Both the position numbers and the translations under genes were made by a program. From Rhizorhapis sp. SPR117 (lineage in GTDB: Bacteria > Pseudomonadota > Alphaproteobacteria > Sphingomonadales > Sphingomonadaceae): DNA of 30,566 nucleotides. Location of the stretch: the NCBI RefSeq assembly GCF_021742065.1, contig NZ_JAKKIE010000046.1, positions 1-30,566 of the forward strand. Reading direction: 5' to 3'. Each line of letters opens with the position of its first letter. The first letter of the stretch is position 1. Shown piece by piece: positions 1 to 8,624 of this stretch. The notes under the pieces were generated by a model, which saw only the letters and a program-made list of their open reading frames with translations, searched no databases and was not told the DNA's origin.

Positions 1-35
1 AGCTTGAACTCGCGGCTGAACTTCCTTCTTTGCAT
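1..35 (-). CDS. IS3-family transposase OrfA, N-terminal fragment
   Basis: Only the first 11 to 12 codons are inside the window: MQRRKFSREFKL. This closely matches the usual opening of IS3-family OrfA proteins, the helix-turn-helix subunit that is joined to the DDE integrase OrfB by a -1 frameshift. A GGAGG ribosome site lies just upstream on the minus strand. Too little is visible to name the element. Confidence 0.6.
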   Translation of the reverse strand, partial: MQRRKFSREFK

Positions 36-96
36 TGTGGACCTCCGATAGGTGGAAACACCTTATCTCGGTGTCCACCAAACCGGCAGCAGGCCA
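1..96 (-). mobile_element. IS3-family element, left end only (runs off window)
   Basis: Read on the minus strand, a plausible IS3-type terminus (TGGCCTGCTGCCGG) begins at 96, exactly where the IS5 transposase reading ends. A typical short leader and a GGAGG ribosome site follow, then an orfA-like start codon at 35. The rest of the element lies outside the window. The exact boundary is inferred from loss of IS5 homology and the look of the terminus; a second copy of the element would settle it. Confidence 0.6.
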
Positions 97-757
97 CGAT
101 GCGGTTTCTCAAAGCGTATGCGACGGTGTCGTGCGGAATTGGTTCTTTGCGGTTGGCCTTGGCGGGGATCACCGCGGTTCCACCGCGTGCTTCGTTAGTG
201 CTTCTGATGTGATCGCTGTCACAGCCCCGATCTGCGCAAGAATACGCGAGCGGTCGGTAGGTCATCATCGACCTCGCCGCCGGTTACTTTCGCCCTGACA
301 GGGACGCCGAGAGCTTTGGTAACGAGGTGGATCTTGGAGGTGAAGCCACCTTTTGAACGGCCAGAACCCTGACTTTGAGTCCCCCTTTTGCGCCCGCTGT
401 CAAGTGGTGCGCGCGGATCACGGTGCTGTCGATCATCTGGATGCCATCTGGCACCGCACCATTGCCATTGAGGGCATCGAGCACCAACTCCCACAGCCCC
501 GCCAGGGTCCAACGCCTAATCTGGCGATAGACGCTCGACCACTTGCCAAACTCGTCGGGCAGGTCGCGCCACGCCACGCCTGTGCGAGCAATCCAGAAAA
601 TGCCGTCCAGAACACGCCGATGGTCCGAGGCAGGGTGGCCGCCTCGCCCCCGAACCGCCACGAGGAAAGGCCCAAAGAACCCCCACTCGGCATCCTCCCT
701 CAGCAAACGCGCCAAGATAACTTCCGAAAAAGCTATCTTGGAAGCGAAGCTGTGCAA
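97..757 (-). pseudogene. IS5-family transposase, frameshifted and 3'-truncated
   Basis: The first frame (757 down to about 370) carries the usual N-terminal half of an IS427-group DDE transposase, including RTGVAWRDLP, FGKWSSVYRQ and the first catalytic Asp in MIDST. The product continues in a second frame (GRSKGGFTSKIHL, about 370 to 219). The switch is at an AAAAGGGGG run, the place where this group uses programmed frameshifting. A second, unprogrammed frame change near 230-250 is needed to reach ADRGCDSDHI (normally GYDxD). The product then stops at NRI before the region of the final catalytic Glu because the IS3 end interrupts it. Non-functional. Confidence 0.8.
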
Positions 758-810
758 AGCACAATCACATCCTAACCCATTTTATTGTGAATCCAGTTTG
801 TCAACAGGGC
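97..810 (-). mobile_element. IS5-family (IS427-like) element, truncated by IS3
   Basis: The outer right terminus reads GCCCTGTTGACAAACTGG on the minus strand and ends at 810. It is followed directly by CTAG (811-814), the usual IS5/IS427-type target. The other terminus is missing because the IS3 end sits at 96. The terminus is related to that of the IS5 element at 17162-17783 (GCCGTGTTGACA), so both belong to similar subgroups, but they are different elements. Confidence 0.75.
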
Positions 811-839
811 CTAGGCAAGCGTTTGATTCTCCGCACCTT

Positions 840-875
840 CTTGGAGCGGGTCGAAGCCTTGGAGCGGCTCGAAGC
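840..875. repeat. 18-bp tandem duplication
   Basis: CTTGGAGCGGGTCGAAGC (840-857) is followed immediately by the same 18 bases with one G-to-C change (858-875). It lies between the IS5 end and the TonB receptor gene. No function can be assigned; it could be a replication slip. Confidence 0.7.
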
Positions 876-989
876 GTTTGGATCCCTATCGCTATCACAT
901 CTATTAGTTGAATACACCCGCGCTGTTTTCGTAATTGGAGCCGAGCATCAGGCATAATGATGACTAAATAAATGTTCAGTGGAGGTGGT

Positions 990-3395
990 ATGATAAAAGT
1001 CCTAAAGGCGGCTGGAACCTTAAGTAGCGCATGTTTTGCGGTAAGTCCCTCATTTGCCTATGCCCAAGAAATCCCATCACAAAATCAAGAGAATGCGACT
1101 GAAGACGCGCAGGCTGCTTCGGTACCTAACGACCCCACGAAGACCATTGTAGTGACTGCCCGACGCCGGGAGGAAGCGGACATCGACGTACCGCTTGCCA
1201 TCACGATATTGGACAGTACGCAGATCGCCGCCGCGGCTCCGCGGACGCTCCGCGATTTCGATGGCATGGCCCCGAACCTGATAGTGAACCAGAACCCATC
1301 CAATGTCGGCGTGGCCGCAGTGTTCATGCGGGGGCTTGGCTACTCCGATTCCGAGCGCACTCAAAGTCCGGCGGTCGGGATCACTATCGATGGGGTAGCC
1401 CTCGGCACCAGCGCCGGCGCGCTCATGGACGCATTCGATGTCGAAAGCGTGGAAATCGACCGCGGTCCACAAGGCATATTATTTGGAAAGAACACGACCG
1501 GCGGCGTAGTGAACATCCGACGTTCCCGGCCCTCTGCGGATATGGGGGTAAAGGCCGCCGCAGCCATCGGCAGGTTCGAGGAACGCAGTGCCAACGTAAT
1601 TTTCAACACCGGCATGTTCCTGAACGACACCACCAGTTTGAAATTGGGTTATAGTCACCGGCAAAATGAAGGGTATTCGCAAAACCTCTACACGGGTGAA
1701 CTGGAGGGCGGCGAGAATATTGATATGATCCACGCCATGGCACTGTTCGAGCCTACGCCCAATTTCGATGCGCTGTTAGTCTTCGACCGAGTATGGGCAG
1801 AAACGACGGGGCAGGGGATACAGCTGGAAAACCCGCTGACGCAAAGCGTATTCGGTATTCCGGGCGATACATATAATGGTCTTGGGCCAAACGAGGTAAT
1901 TGCCGATTTCCCGAACCGGGGCGAGTTGGACTTCACTCGTCTAAGTCTCGAGATGAACCTCGACCTCGATTGGGTGGAATTGACTTCGATCACCGGCTGG
2001 GTCGATGCCCCCGATACGAACGATACCGATTTCGATGCGGGCTGCCCGACGGCTTTGCAGGGCGGAACATGTTCCTTTTTGCCAAATCCGATTTTAGGCA
2101 CCCTTCATTTGACGCGCACCCTGCCTCTGGAACAGTTTAGCCAGGAGCTGCGCGGTGTTGCGGACATCGACGAGATTTTTGGATCGAGCATCGATGGCGT
2201 GCTCACGGCGGGAGCTTATTATTATTGGCACGATGTTGGCAATATTACGATCAACCGTCTTGATTTAAGTGCTCAGGGTCTTTCGCCCAACGAAGCCGTT
2301 TCTCGCAGCGTAGCGCAAGAGAAGACGGAGTCGATCAGCGTTTTCGCGGCTGTCGATCTCGACATCACCGATCGATTCTCCGTTTCGGCCGGGCTTCGAT
2401 ATATCGACGAGAGTAAGCGCTTTTCCAGTCAGGTTTTCAATCGCGACCTTACTCAGTCGGAAGTGGTTTTTGATGAGCCTGTATTCGATCCGCAAATTCG
2501 TGATCAGCGCAATTCCAGCGATTTATTGACCGCGTTTTCGGCGAGTTATTCCGTCACCCCTGACAACCAAATCTATGTGCGGCGCGCAGAAGGCGTAAGG
2601 AGCGGAGGGTTTTCGATCCGCGGCACATTGTCAGAGACTTTCATGGGCCAGCCCAATTTCGTGTCGAACGGCAACTTTCTCGATTTTGATTCCGAAGATG
2701 TGACAAGCTACGAAATTGGCTCGAAAAACGTGTTCGCTAATGGTGATGTACGTTTCAACATTGCGGCTTTTACGACCAAGCTTGAAGGTCAACAGGTACC
2801 CAGTACGATTGTTACGCTGGATGATAATGGGGGGCCGTTCCTGCTGGGAACCAATACCTATATCCTGAACTATCAGGAAGTGCGGATTCGAGGAATTGAA
2901 CTCGATGCCTCTGTTCGTGTTTCCGCCATCCCAGGCCTGAGTATCACCGGCGCGCTCGGTATTCTCGATGCCGATGTTAAAGAAGCTGACATCGACAACC
3001 GCCTGCTTCCGGTGGGTCCGTTCTCGACAGCAGGCTCTACCGGTACGACGGATTTCTCTGGAACTCCGGTCCGTTATGCCCCTGATTATAATTATTCCAT
3101 TACTGTTAATCACACCGCGGATCTGACGGATAACTACTCGCTCGAAACCAATTTGTTATGGCGGTATCAGGATGACGTGGTTCTTGATGTGCTAGGTACA
3201 GTCGGGGATGTGGAGTCCGGCTACGGCACTTTCAACGCGTCGATGACTTTACGCAGCTTCGATGGATGGTGGATTACCGCCTCGGGGCAGAACCTGTTCG
3301 ACGAGGATTATCGCACATTTTCGTTTCCGTCGGTATTCTTTCAGACTTGGGGTGCGCCGCGACGTTGGCGACTCGAAGTGGGCATGGAGTTCTAG
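990..3395 (+). CDS. TonB-dependent outer membrane receptor
   Basis: An 801-residue outer membrane active transporter that would import a large or hydrophobic substrate using TonB-ExbBD energy. The first about 25 residues form a signal peptide ending SFAYAQ. A TonB-box-like stretch (TIVVTARRR) leads into a plug domain with the usual VESVEIDRGPQGILFG and NTTGGVVNI motifs at about residues 150-175, followed by a beta-barrel ending in the typical aromatic C-terminus (VGMEF). The start at 990 is preferred over the in-frame ATG at 972 because GGAGGTG (981-987) sits right before it and the signal peptide then begins MIKVLKAAG. It is the first gene of the catabolic block. Substrate unknown; by context a steroid- or terpenoid-like compound. 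Receptors of this sort are abundant in sphingomonads. Confidence 0.93.
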   Translation: MIKVLKAAGTLSSACFAVSPSFAYAQEIPSQNQENATEDAQAASVPNDPTKTIVVTARRREEADIDVPLAITILDSTQIAAAAPRTLRDFDGMAPNLIVNQNPSNVGVAAVFMRGLGYSDSERTQSPAVGITIDGVALGTSAGALMDAFDVESVEIDRGPQGILFGKNTTGGVVNIRRSRPSADMGVKAAAAIGRFEERSANVIFNTGMFLNDTTSLKLGYSHRQNEGYSQNLYTGELEGGENIDMIHAMALFEPTPNFDALLVFDRVWAETTGQGIQLENPLTQSVFGIPGDTYNGLGPNEVIADFPNRGELDFTRLSLEMNLDLDWVELTSITGWVDAPDTNDTDFDAGCPTALQGGTCSFLPNPILGTLHLTRTLPLEQFSQELRGVADIDEIFGSSIDGVLTAGAYYYWHDVGNITINRLDLSAQGLSPNEAVSRSVAQEKTESISVFAAVDLDITDRFSVSAGLRYIDESKRFSSQVFNRDLTQSEVVFDEPVFDPQIRDQRNSSDLLTAFSASYSVTPDNQIYVRRAEGVRSGGFSIRGTLSETFMGQPNFVSNGNFLDFDSEDVTSYEIGSKNVFANGDVRFNIAAFTTKLEGQQVPSTIVTLDDNGGPFLLGTNTYILNYQEVRIRGIELDASVRVSAIPGLSITGALGILDADVKEADIDNRLLPVGPFSTAGSTGTTDFSGTPVRYAPDYNYSITVNHTADLTDNYSLETNLLWRYQDDVVLDVLGTVGDVESGYGTFNASMTLRSFDGWWITASGQNLFDEDYRTFSFPSVFFQTWGAPRRWRLEVGMEF

Positions 3396-3453
3396 GAATG
3401 AATGAACGGGATCCTTGCCGGATCAAAAGACTGGTTGAGCGCCCGCGGCAATG

Positions 3454-3502
3454 AAATGCAGTCATAAAGGACCTGGAACTGTCTCCGAGCCGAACTGCAT
3501 TT
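3454..3502. other. Inverted repeat in 3396-3763 spacer
   Basis: AAATGCAGT (3454-3462) and ACTGCATTT (3494-3502) are perfect 9-base arms separated by 31 bases, 58 bases after the TonB receptor stop. There is no T run after it, so it is not a textbook terminator; it may be an RNA hairpin or an operator. The rest of the 368-base spacer (3396-3763) holds nothing else I can support. An in-frame extension of the Rieske gene upstream to 3518 looks non-coding. Confidence 0.25.
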
Positions 3503-3763
3503 TGAACGGCACCTTGATTGGACCTTCGGCACAATCGTTGCTCAAACCATGGCCTGGCATTGAAAAAGGGGGCCATATCTTGTACCTTTCTTCATTATGA
3601 CGGATTCTTGGGAATTGATAGGCTGCGTCGTAACAAACGCCCGATCGGAGGGTATCGCCCTAGCAATATAACCAGTGGATTCAACGCGGTTCGCAGGTCT
3701 ACCCTAAGTGTTAACGATCGAAGAATGGCTGACACAAGCCTCTCCAACATCGTAGAGGATAAT

Positions 3764-5143
3764 ATGGGCAAATCAGAGAAGACAGTATCGTTTTCGCAGA
3801 GCGAACCGCTTGCTGCGGGTGGCATCAAGGGACTTGAGCGTCTTTCCGGCGATTGGGAGCGACTGCTTCCTCCCGAACAATATTATTCCCCGGAGTTCGC
3901 GCAGTTGGAGCGCGAGCGCTTCTGGAAGAAGGTGTGGGTAGTTGCCGGCCGGATCGAGGATTTGGAAGAACCGGGAGACTATTTTACGTTCCAGCTTGCC
4001 GATCAGTCGCTTCTGATTGTGCGAACGGAGTCGGATAAGCTGCAGGCTTATTATAATGTCTGTCAGCATCGCGGCAACAAGCTGGTGGCCGATGGCGAAG
4101 GCAGCCTTCCGGGCGGGTTCACCTGCGCGTTCCATTCCTGGAAGTGGAACCTCGACGGTTCGCTTCGCGAGATAACCGACCGCGAGACGTTCAGGCCGGA
4201 AGTGCTATGCGGCAATCTCGACCTTGCGGAGGTGCGTTGCGAAGTATGGGGAGGTTTCGTCTTTGTCTGCCAGAGCCCCGATGCGCCGCCGGTTCACGAG
4301 TTTCTGAGCGGAGCGAGGGAGCATGCCGAGCCCTATCGCCTGGAGAACCTGCGGGTAATCACGGATATCGAACTGGACCTGCCAGCGAACTGGAAGACGG
4401 GGGTCGATGCGTTCATCGAGACTTACCATCTCCACGCGATCCATCCGCAGATGGCGGATTCGATGGATGATGTGAACATGCAGACCGAACTATACGATTA
4501 CGGTATGAGCATGACTCAGCATCCCTTCACCACCATCAGTCCGCGCAAGTCGGATCAGGAAACATTGACCGAAGCACAGCGGGCGATGCTGGGTGAGGTC
4601 GGGTTGGACCCGGTCGAGTTCGAAGGCCGTGCGCTGGAGGTGCGCGAAGCGATCCAGCAGGCCAAGCGCGCTCTCAAGGAAGCAGCCAAGCTGCATCTGG
4701 ATAATTTTACAGACGACCAGCTGACCGACGATCAAGCGATTTTCTTCTTCCCCAATCTGGCTTTCAATGCCCATCCGGAAGGCGCATTATTCATGCAGTT
4801 CCTGCCGCATGAACGCGACACGGAGCGGATGATTTTCCGTATCCAGATCCTGATCCACCCGATGGAGCAGGACCAGGCGCACCTGATCCCGCTATATATG
4901 GGCATTCCCAGAGGTGCGGATGTCTCGTGCAAGGAAAAGCCGGAGAAGCTCTATGCGCTACCTCCTGCGGAAGTATCGCCACTGGGCGAAGTGCTCGGAC
5001 AGGATGTCGATTTGCTCGATACCGTTCAGAAGGGCCTTCATTCCAATGGCTTCAAAGGTATGCGGCTGTCACAGCAGGAAGTGCGCGTGCGCCATTTCCA
5101 CGACGAGTTCGAAAGATACATGAACAACGAAAAACCTTGGTGA
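3764..5143 (+). CDS. Rieske non-heme iron oxygenase, alpha subunit (copy 1)
   Basis: A 459-residue ring-hydroxylating-type oxygenase large subunit. The Rieske [2Fe-2S] motif is C100-x-H102 ... C121-x2-H124. The mononuclear iron motif is E219-x2-H222-x4-H227 (IETYHLHAIHP), with a likely third ligand Asp in the C-terminal LLDTVQKGL segment. Such enzymes use O2 and electrons from a ferredoxin; the only candidate ferredoxin in the window is at 29311. No beta subunit is present, which fits alpha-only types such as KshA or demethylating oxygenases. The start at 3764 is supported by GAGG at 3755-3758 and by exact agreement with copy 2 (8625-10004); the open frame runs upstream without homology. It differs from copy 2 at only four residues (S/A, E/A, V/E, K/Q). 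Substrate unknown. Confidence 0.93.
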   Translation: MGKSEKTVSFSQSEPLAAGGIKGLERLSGDWERLLPPEQYYSPEFAQLERERFWKKVWVVAGRIEDLEEPGDYFTFQLADQSLLIVRTESDKLQAYYNVCQHRGNKLVADGEGSLPGGFTCAFHSWKWNLDGSLREITDRETFRPEVLCGNLDLAEVRCEVWGGFVFVCQSPDAPPVHEFLSGAREHAEPYRLENLRVITDIELDLPANWKTGVDAFIETYHLHAIHPQMADSMDDVNMQTELYDYGMSMTQHPFTTISPRKSDQETLTEAQRAMLGEVGLDPVEFEGRALEVREAIQQAKRALKEAAKLHLDNFTDDQLTDDQAIFFFPNLAFNAHPEGALFMQFLPHERDTERMIFRIQILIHPMEQDQAHLIPLYMGIPRGADVSCKEKPEKLYALPPAEVSPLGEVLGQDVDLLDTVQKGLHSNGFKGMRLSQQEVRVRHFHDEFERYMNNEKPW

Positions 5144-5191
5144 GCCAGGCAGTCATCCCTTCAGTTCGACCAAATGGCTAGGATACTCCGC

Positions 5192-6199
5192 ATGAAGGCC
5201 GCTCAAATTTTTCTCAAGGAACGCCCCGCAGGCGAACCGACCAAAAATAACTTCGATATGCGTGAAGTTGATTTGCCAGAACTTCAAGACGGAGAGGTGC
5301 TGGTCGAGAATAAATGGATGTCGGTCGATCCGTACATGCGTCTTTATCTCAGCAGTAAATCGGGCGCTCACGCACCGCTGCCGGAAGGGCACCCTATGAC
5401 CGGGGGGTGTTGCGGCATCGTCAGCGCATCGCGATGCGCCGACGTTCCTGAAGGCACTGCCGTAGTAAGCGAGGTAAATGGTTGGCGCGATCGTTACGTC
5501 GAAAAGGCAGAGAACGTGCGTGTCGTAGATGCGTCCAAAGTGCCGTTGCAGTTACATATCGGCTTGCTCTCGCGAACAGGCGTTACCGCAAGTGCTGGAA
5601 TGCTTGATATCCTGAAGCCTGGCACTGACGATATTGTTTTCGTATCATCCGCCGCGGGCGGCGTAGGCAGCGTTGCGGTGCAACTGGCCAAAATTGCCGG
5701 GGCCAAGGTGATTGGTTCTGCCGGAACTGATGCGAAGGGACAGTGGATCACCAATTCTCTGGGCGTCGATCATTTCATAAATTATCGAACCGAGGACGAT
5801 CTCGCCGAGGCAATTAGAGCCTGCGCGCCGGACGGGATAACTCGCTATTTCGATAATGTAGGCGGCAACCATCTGGATGCCGCATTGAGCACCCTGCGGC
5901 CACGTGGCGTGGTGGCGGCCTGCGGCTCGATCGGGCTTTACAATTCGGGCAATTATCGCGCCGGGCCTCAAAATTATTTCGCGATTATGGAGAAAGGTAT
6001 TTCGATCCTCGGCTTTAATGCAACGCTTTGGAATCACCGGCGTGCCGAATTTCTCGATTACCTTGAGCAAAATTATCTCAAAGGCGACATTGTCTGGCGA
6101 GAACACATCACCGATGGATTAGATCATGCGGTAGATGCGTTTCTCGACGTGCTTACAGGCCAGAATATTGGCAAGGCCTTGGTCAAAATTTCATCATAA
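5192..6199 (+). CDS. NADP-dependent medium-chain oxidoreductase (CurA/leukotriene B4 dehydrogenase-like)
   Basis: A 335-residue zinc-free medium-chain reductase. The opening (MKAAQIFLKERPAGEPT) and MSVDPYMRL are characteristic of the family that reduces the C=C bond of enones and related conjugated carbonyl compounds with NADPH. The nucleotide-binding loop is SSAAGGVGSVAVQLAK at about residues 150-165, followed by the KVIGSAGT strand. The start at 5192 is chosen because AGGA lies 8 bases upstream and family members begin here; an ATG at 5174 is also in frame. It lies 48 bases after Rieske copy 1, so it is probably cotranscribed. Likely role: reducing a conjugated double bond in a catabolic intermediate. 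Confidence 0.88.
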   Translation: MKAAQIFLKERPAGEPTKNNFDMREVDLPELQDGEVLVENKWMSVDPYMRLYLSSKSGAHAPLPEGHPMTGGCCGIVSASRCADVPEGTAVVSEVNGWRDRYVEKAENVRVVDASKVPLQLHIGLLSRTGVTASAGMLDILKPGTDDIVFVSSAAGGVGSVAVQLAKIAGAKVIGSAGTDAKGQWITNSLGVDHFINYRTEDDLAEAIRACAPDGITRYFDNVGGNHLDAALSTLRPRGVVAACGSIGLYNSGNYRAGPQNYFAIMEKGISILGFNATLWNHRRAEFLDYLEQNYLKGDIVWREHITDGLDHAVDAFLDVLTGQNIGKALVKISS

Positions 6200-6387
6200 A
6201 ATATCGCGCGTGCCGTTGAATTTCCTTCATCTTTTAAGATCTAGGGCTGACGGGCTGGCCAGATCGGTATCGTAAGAATGGCTATTCGAGGCAAGAATGT
6301 CTCACGAGCATACCCCCAAAGGTCGGTCGTCCGTGTTTCTGAAAGATTTACCGGTGTCGCTTGGCGGAACAGAGAGGTCCGAAAACA

Positions 6388-8337
6388 ATGATTAGGCATG
6401 CGTTCAATTCGATCGAGATCAACGGCATCGAGATACCAAACCGGATCGTTCGGACTGCACACGGCACCCATTTTGGCCCGGGCCTTTGCGACAAGCTGAT
6501 TGAATATCATGCAGCGCGGGCGAGAGGCGGAGTAGGACTTACGGTTCTTGAAATCGCGAGCGTCCACCCATCCAGCCCATCACATCTCTGCAATCATGAC
6601 GATAGTATAATTCGCAGATATGAAAAATTGATGGAAGCCATCCGCCCTCATGGCATGCGGGTTTTCCAGCAGCTTTGGCATAGTGGCCACCATCGCGGTG
6701 CGCTGGATGGTTCGCCCCCCTGGTCTGCGTCCGATATTCCGAGCTCCTATATGGGCACGGTACCGATTTCGATGTCCAAGGGGCAGATCGAAGAAATCGT
6801 CCAAAGCTTTGCAAATGCGGCAATAAGAGCGAAAAAGGGAGGTATCGACGGGGTAGAGGTGCACGCAGCCCATACCTACCTCGTCCAGCAATTCCTGTCT
6901 CCGCTGACGAACAAGCGAGAAGACGAATATGGTGGATCGTTCGAAAATCGAATACGTTTTCTGCAAGAGATACTGGGGGCGATCAGAAGCGGTGCCGGGA
7001 ATGATTATCCGCTTGGTGTGCGTCTGAGCAATGAGAACACCGAAGGCGGACTTACGCCCGAAGATAATGCAGACATTGCCGAAAACCTTGAACGCGCGGG
7101 GCTGATTGATTTCGTAGATGTGTCGATGGGCGGCTACTACTCATTTGCCGAAATGATCGGTGGGATGCACGAGCCAGCCGGGTATGAATTGGAGTACTCG
7201 TCCGTAGTAACCCAGAGAGTGACGGTACCTGGTATCGTTACGGGACGGTTCCGCACCATCGAAGAGGCGGATCAGGTCATACATGATGGATTAGCAGATA
7301 TGGTTGGCATGACACGCGCCCATATCGCGGATCCCGATATCGTGAGGAAAACCCGCGAAGGCCGCGTGGATCAGGTCAGACCGTGCATCGGCTGCAATCA
7401 CGGCTGCGTAGGACAAGGGCTTATACCGGGCATGGCGATGGGCTGTACCGTCAATCCATACGTCGGGAGGGAGGCGGAGATAGGCGATGAAGCTCTGCCA
7501 GTTGCCCAAAGTGAGAAAACGGTATTAATTGTTGGCGGTGGCCCCGCCGGTATGGAGGCAGCTCGAATTGCCGCGCTTCGCGGACACCATGTTATCTTGG
7601 CCGAAGCGCAGAAAGAGCTGGGCGGGCAGGTGGCGTTGGCATCGAAAGCACCGGCACGTCACGGGATCAAGGATATCACAGATTGGCTCGAAGCAGAGAT
7701 TTTTCGTCTGGGAGTCGATGTGCGCCTCAGCACCTTCATGCTTCCCGAGGATATTCGGGATATTGCGCCCGATCATGTCATTGTCGCCACAGGATCCCAG
7801 CCCCGGCTTGACGGTATCCAGAAAGGCCTGCCGGGTCGAATTCCAGAAGGGATCAATCTTCCCCATGTCATCTCGTCGGCCGAATTATTAAGCGGTTTCA
7901 AAGAGGAGCACGTAAAGCGGGCAGTGGTTCTGGATGATACCGGTCATTATGAAGCCATTGCGGTTGCCGAATTCCTCCTTGCGCGCGGAGTACGGGTCGA
8001 CTTCGTAACCTGGGCTGCGTCGTTCGCGCCATTGGTAGAGACTTCGCTTTCGTCGACGCCCGCGCTCCGCAGGTTGTACGAGCACGATTTTCACCTTCAT
8101 CTGCGGACTCACCTCGACATGATTTCGCCGGATAGCGTGCATCTACTCGGCATTGAAAGCGGGCTGCGCGAGGAAATCGAGGCTGATTGTGTGATACTGG
8201 TAACGCCAAACCGGGCATTTGATCCGTTTGAGAACGAGGAGGATCTTCCGCCGCTCAGCCTGGTTGGGGACGCCTTTGCTCCGCGTTATCTGCTAAGGGC
8301 GATCCATGATGCGAACGCAGCGGCCATGGCTATCTGA
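6388..8337 (+). CDS. NADH:flavin oxidoreductase / 2,4-dienoyl-CoA reductase-like (FMN, 4Fe-4S, FAD)
   Basis: A 649-residue three-cofactor ene-reductase resembling FadH and the bile-acid enzymes BaiCD/BaiH. An N-terminal FMN TIM barrel (about 1-330) carries VHAAHTYLVQQF, with Y164 at the place of the dienoyl-CoA reductase proton donor, and H261 in GMHEPAG. The cluster ligands C333, C336, C340 and C353 (CIGCNHGC ... GCTVNP) are all present. An FAD/NAD domain follows, with VGGGPAGMEA near 382 and a second nucleotide-binding stretch (VVLDDTGHYEA) near 515. An upstream TTG start (6361) is open, but the ATG at 6388 is preferred: AGAGAGG lies 10 bases before it and the protein then begins as the family does. 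Likely role: saturating a conjugated enoyl or dienoyl (possibly 3-keto-ene) intermediate. Confidence 0.9.
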   Translation: MIRHAFNSIEINGIEIPNRIVRTAHGTHFGPGLCDKLIEYHAARARGGVGLTVLEIASVHPSSPSHLCNHDDSIIRRYEKLMEAIRPHGMRVFQQLWHSGHHRGALDGSPPWSASDIPSSYMGTVPISMSKGQIEEIVQSFANAAIRAKKGGIDGVEVHAAHTYLVQQFLSPLTNKREDEYGGSFENRIRFLQEILGAIRSGAGNDYPLGVRLSNENTEGGLTPEDNADIAENLERAGLIDFVDVSMGGYYSFAEMIGGMHEPAGYELEYSSVVTQRVTVPGIVTGRFRTIEEADQVIHDGLADMVGMTRAHIADPDIVRKTREGRVDQVRPCIGCNHGCVGQGLIPGMAMGCTVNPYVGREAEIGDEALPVAQSEKTVLIVGGGPAGMEAARIAALRGHHVILAEAQKELGGQVALASKAPARHGIKDITDWLEAEIFRLGVDVRLSTFMLPEDIRDIAPDHVIVATGSQPRLDGIQKGLPGRIPEGINLPHVISSAELLSGFKEEHVKRAVVLDDTGHYEAIAVAEFLLARGVRVDFVTWAASFAPLVETSLSSTPALRRLYEHDFHLHLRTHLDMISPDSVHLLGIESGLREEIEADCVILVTPNRAFDPFENEEDLPPLSLVGDAFAPRYLLRAIHDANAAAMAI

Positions 8338-8403
8338 TCGTAGCTTCGGCATCAAACTTCGGACGAATGGGCTGGAACATCAGCGGCAGAGCTGGGGATC
8401 GGC

Positions 8404-8433
8404 CAAACTGTATTTGAACAAACTGTATTTGAA
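8404..8433. repeat. 15-bp tandem repeat in gene spacer
   Basis: CAAACTGTATTTGAA occurs twice in direct succession (8404-8418 and 8419-8433) in the 287-base spacer between the ene-reductase and Rieske copy 2. It could be a regulator site or a replication slip. The remainder of the spacer 8338-8624 shows no gene I can support. Confidence 0.55.
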
Positions 8434-8624
8434 AAAGCAATCGCAGCCAATCGATGAACCCGCGCGCTATGGCCTGCAGAACGATAAAGCTTATCACTTC
8501 TGATAATGGCGAAGCTGGACAGGCGGTTTAGGATGCTTTCCAACCTCTCATCCGACAGCGGGCTCGCGCAACCTGTTAGCCATGGCCTCGCCGTCGACAA
8601 CGAAGCGGGAACTGTGAGGAGCGT

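Noticed and set aside
840..875. CRISPR or regulatory repeat array
   Set aside because: There are only two adjacent 18-base copies without spacers; the 15-base pair at 8404-8433 is likewise only a simple tandem duplication.
3518..3763. N-terminal extension of Rieske copy 1
   Set aside because: The frame is open upstream, but copy 2 starts at the equivalent of 3764, a ribosome site precedes that ATG, and the extra 82 residues resemble no Rieske protein.
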